DNA from: Clostridia bacterium
Lineage (GTDB): Bacteria > Bacillota > Clostridia > Christensenellales > CAG-138
Assembly: GCA_017435185.1 (NCBI GenBank)
Contig: JAFSFN010000044.1
Location: 1-14,772, forward strand
Direction: 5' to 3'
Length of the DNA: 14,772 nucleotides
Positions 12,096-14,772 of this stretch are shown here, one piece after another. The position numbers and the translations under genes were made by a program. The notes beneath the pieces are model-generated. The model had not been told where the DNA came from. It did not search any database and saw only the letters and a program-made list of their open reading frames with translations. Every line of letters starts with the position of its first letter. The stretch's first letter is position 1.

Positions 12096-13682
12096 ATGAA
12101 TATTAAGAAAATGCTCAATTTTGATGTGCCGATGCCGGAGTTTGAATTACTGGAGACCGAAAAAGGAACGCCGTCTTTTTTCGGTGAATTTCATGATGCA
12201 AAACCGCGAAGGACTGAAAAGACTGATGAAAAAGTGCCTTCATCGCTTGAAAAAGTCGAAGCAAGACTGAAAAAAGAGTTTCATACGGATATAAATACCG
12301 ATGTGATAGTACGACCGTTTATGATAGGCAGAACATGGCAGGCGATAGCTGTGTTTATAAACGGCATGACGGATAATAAGTCTGTAAACGAATTCATTCT
12401 GCGTGATTCAATGCAGAATATACACACACCCGAGGCGCTTGAACAGGAAGCTGTTCTTGATTTTTGCATAAAAAGTGTTTTCACATTCGGTGAAGCAGAG
12501 ATTGAATCAAAATGGAGCAAGATAAAAAAAGGCATGCTTGACGGAAAAACTGCGGTTTTTATTGAGGGTCAGGCATCGGTTATTATAATGGATACCCGTG
12601 GCTATGAAAGGCGCACCATAACTGCGCCGCAAAATGAAAAAGTGGTGCGTGGACCTCACGAGGGATTTACCGAAAATTTGAGGACGAATATAACTCAGCT
12701 GCGAAGAATAATCAGAACGGATGATTTTATCTGCGAGTTCAGAAACAGCGGAGGTGATAATGCGCTCACTGTTGCGATAGCATACAGAGAGGGCGTGGCA
12801 AATGTTTCGCTGATAGAAGAAATAAAGCGCAGACTGGCACAGATAGACACAAGAATGGTAATAGCGGAAGGTATGCTTGAACAGCTTACAGAAAAAAAGT
12901 CGTTATCCGTGTTCCCTCAGGTATTGTCTACCGAGCGTCCGGACAGAGTGGCCTCATGCTTGATGCAGGGGCACGTTGCCATATTGCTTGAAGGCAGTCC
13001 TTTTGCGAATATAATGCCTACAACTTTGTTCTCTCTTATGACGAGTTCGGAGGATGCATATTTAAGGCGCCCGCAGGGCAGTGTTGTGCGCATGATAAGG
13101 TTTATAGGAGCGGCAATATCGGTCGTAACACCGGGAATAATACTTGCGCTTGCTACATATCATCAGGGCTTTTTATCAACAGAAATGCTGGCAACGCTCA
13201 TTACATCAAGGGTGATGGTTTTTGCGCCGATGGGGCTTGAAATGATATTTTTGCTTTTGGTGTTTCAGCTCATTCGTGAAGCAGGTCTGAGGGTGGCAGG
13301 CGGAATAAGTCAGGCTGTAGGCATAATAGGCGGCCTGATACTCGGACAGGCGGCGGTATCGGCAAATCTGGTAAGTTCGGTAGTACTTATTATAGTTGCA
13401 CTGACAGGCCTTGGGAATTTCTGTATTCCTGATTATTCAACTCAGATAGGTGCGGTATATATTCGTTTGGCGCTGGTCATGGCGGCATGGGTGGGCGGAC
13501 TTCTCGGCCTTACGAGCATGCTTATGATAATAGTTGCCGATATGGCAAGAACAAAATCGTTCGGAATACCGTTCTTGAGCCCGTTTGCACCAAAAACATC
13601 ATCAAAACACCCGATGATACTGCGCGGAAAACTTACGATGCATCAAAGAGCAGCCGATTATGTAAACACACAAGAGGAATAA
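12096..13682 (+). CDS. Spore germination protein, GerA/SpoVAF family (GerAA-type)
   Basis: This 528-residue protein is the A subunit of a germinant-receptor complex in the inner membrane of the spore. A long hydrophilic N-terminal region (about 1-280) carries the family signature RGPHEGFTENLRTNITQLRR (185-204) and ends near EGSPFANIMPTTLFSLMTSSEDAY (299-322). About four to five membrane segments follow (near 333-355, 368-392, 405-435, 452-482), with the family's hydrophilic C-terminus. Start ATG 12096 gives the family's normal MxxKK-like N-terminus; the longer frame from 12033 lies inside the pgi terminator. The Shine-Dalgarno sequence is weak (AAAGATAAGAG). No sigma-G-like promoter was identified. 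gerB-type DNA follows after 4 bases. The germinant cannot be inferred. Confidence 0.92.
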   Translation: MNIKKMLNFDVPMPEFELLETEKGTPSFFGEFHDAKPRRTEKTDEKVPSSLEKVEARLKKEFHTDINTDVIVRPFMIGRTWQAIAVFINGMTDNKSVNEFILRDSMQNIHTPEALEQEAVLDFCIKSVFTFGEAEIESKWSKIKKGMLDGKTAVFIEGQASVIIMDTRGYERRTITAPQNEKVVRGPHEGFTENLRTNITQLRRIIRTDDFICEFRNSGGDNALTVAIAYREGVANVSLIEEIKRRLAQIDTRMVIAEGMLEQLTEKKSLSVFPQVLSTERPDRVASCLMQGHVAILLEGSPFANIMPTTLFSLMTSSEDAYLRRPQGSVVRMIRFIGAAISVVTPGIILALATYHQGFLSTEMLATLITSRVMVFAPMGLEMIFLLLVFQLIREAGLRVAGGISQAVGIIGGLILGQAAVSANLVSSVVLIIVALTGLGNFCIPDYSTQIGAVYIRLALVMAAWVGGLLGLTSMLMIIVADMARTKSFGIPFLSPFAPKTSSKHPMILRGKLTMHQRAADYVNTQEE

Positions 13683-13686
13683 TAAC

Positions 13687-14772
13687 ATGAGAATGAATTT
13701 GGGAAAGATAGGCACACAGGAAGCTGCTAATCTCATTGCACTCACACTGGCGGTAACCGGTATATTCACGGTCGATTCGGCTGTTGCGTATGAAAACGGA
13801 AATTCCACTTTCCTTTCAATACCGCTTTCGCTGTTGATTGTGTTTGGGCTTTTTATGCTTGTCATGTATGCCATGCGCATATCGGAGGCAGAATCATTTT
13901 CACAAATGCTGGATATTGCAGTGGGCAAGACAGCAGGGAAAGTCCTGATGTTCATAGTTGTTGCCGCACTTTTGTTTAATGCTTATTTGCTTCTTTTGAG
14001 ATTTATATCCATGATACACAGCTATGTGTTTGTGGAAGCATCATATCTCAATGTTGCTGTATGGGTGCTGATACCTGTTTTATGTATAGCATTGCTGGGG
14101 CTTGAAACTATAGGCCGAATGGCAAAAATATTTGCAGTTGCACTCGGCTTTTTGTTTTTGCTCGGATTCGTTTCGGCAATTGACGGATTTGAGACTTACA
14201 GATTGTATCCTTTGTTTGGTGATGGGGTTTACAAGATAGGCGAGTATACCTTGGAAAGCACATATAAATTCATTCCCGCATTCATTGCGCCGCTTACCAT
14301 GATAAAAGGAATGAACGGGATTGCAACCGTTAAGAAAAGCACGATAATTGCCGCTTGTGTTGCTGTGGTGCTGTGTTTTATAACCCAACTCGTGCTTGGC
14401 CTTACATATGAATACAATAGTTTGAAAAATATGTATTTTCCGTTATGCAGACTTAATATGAGCCTGCAAAATGAAGATTATTTCATGCGTACAGATAAAA
14501 TAGGCATTTTTCTGTGGCTCTCAGGGGCTGTGATAACGGTCGCATACTATATCTATTCTGCAGGATATGTTTTTTGCAAACGAACTAAGACGCTGGATAT
14601 TCGTCCGTGTATAGTATGCTTTACCATACTTGTTTCAAGTTTTGTTTTGATAGAATATACCGACCTCTATGAAATCGTACATACAGTTACCGAGGCAGTG
14701 GAACGATATTCATTCATAGTACTGCTTGCGATAGTTACGGTGGGTGCGATAGGCAGTATGATAAAATCCAAG
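13687..14772 (+). CDS. Spore germination permease, GerAB/ArcD/ProY family, 3' end missing
   Basis: The reading frame is open for 362 codons to the window edge without a stop; the product is close to full family length (about 365). It is very hydrophobic with about ten membrane segments, starting MRMNLGKIGTQEAANLIALTL, consistent with the APC-type spore permease family (GerAB). GerAB-type proteins form the germinant-binding subunit in the inner membrane of the spore. It follows the GerA-type gene after 4 bases, with AGAGGAA upstream of the ATG, so both are one operon. The expected third gene, a GerC-type lipoprotein, would lie beyond the window. Confidence 0.88.
   Translation, partial: MRMNLGKIGTQEAANLIALTLAVTGIFTVDSAVAYENGNSTFLSIPLSLLIVFGLFMLVMYAMRISEAESFSQMLDIAVGKTAGKVLMFIVVAALLFNAYLLLLRFISMIHSYVFVEASYLNVAVWVLIPVLCIALLGLETIGRMAKIFAVALGFLFLLGFVSAIDGFETYRLYPLFGDGVYKIGEYTLESTYKFIPAFIAPLTMIKGMNGIATVKKSTIIAACVAVVLCFITQLVLGLTYEYNSLKNMYFPLCRLNMSLQNEDYFMRTDKIGIFLWLSGAVITVAYYIYSAGYVFCKRTKTLDIRPCIVCFTILVSSFVLIEYTDLYEIVHTVTEAVERYSFIVLLAIVTVGAIGSMIKSK

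Overview
The window looks like a chromosomal segment of a low-to-mid GC, endospore-forming Firmicute of the class Clostridia. The grounds are a GerA-type germinant-receptor pair, strong AGGAGG-type ribosome binding sites, sigma-A-like promoters, VanW and YitT family proteins, and a ribosomal protein L27 with the Firmicutes N-terminal extension next to the protease that removes it. The exact genus cannot be read from the sequence. No tRNA, rRNA, CRISPR array, insertion sequence or phage gene was found.

Layout. (1) 1-740: the 3' part of a secreted parvulin-type peptidyl-prolyl isomerase and its terminator. (2) 760-1959: an AlaX-L-type Ala-tRNA editing enzyme. (3) 1960-2479: a 520-base gap that is not empty. 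It holds an apparent 23-codon microgene (2106-2177) with a strong ribosome binding site, an extensive RNA fold and its own terminator, followed by the promoter and L21-leader-like RNA of the next operon. (4) 2480-3408: rplU-prp-rpmA, ending in a strong terminator. The obg GTPase gene that usually follows is absent. (5) 3486-5726: an OGG1-like 8-oxoguanine glycosylase, trmL and a YitT-family membrane protein on the plus strand. (6) 5727-6129: intergenic DNA with a terminator, a long imperfect hairpin and modular inverted repeats that recur near 7142-7200. (7) 6130-8713, minus strand: a SPOR-domain membrane protein and a VanW/G5-like membrane-anchored protein, both probably envelope-associated. 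(8) 8911-9081: rpsU with a very good promoter and a two-hairpin leader. (9) 9137-10416, minus strand: a small membrane-anchored protein and a metallo-beta-lactamase-fold protein whose HxHxDH motif is altered. (10) 10560-11993: pgi with a terminator. (11) 12096-14772: a gerA-type and a gerB-type germination gene, the latter running off the window.

Themes. Translation dominates the first half: L21, L27, the L27 protease Prp, S21, TrmL and AlaX all serve ribosome assembly or tRNA quality. The minus-strand block and the germination genes concern envelope and spore biology. The least explained pieces are the microgene/structured RNA at about 2039-2232, the modular repeats at 5775-6117 and 7142-7193, and the MBL protein lacking two of its usual metal-binding histidines.
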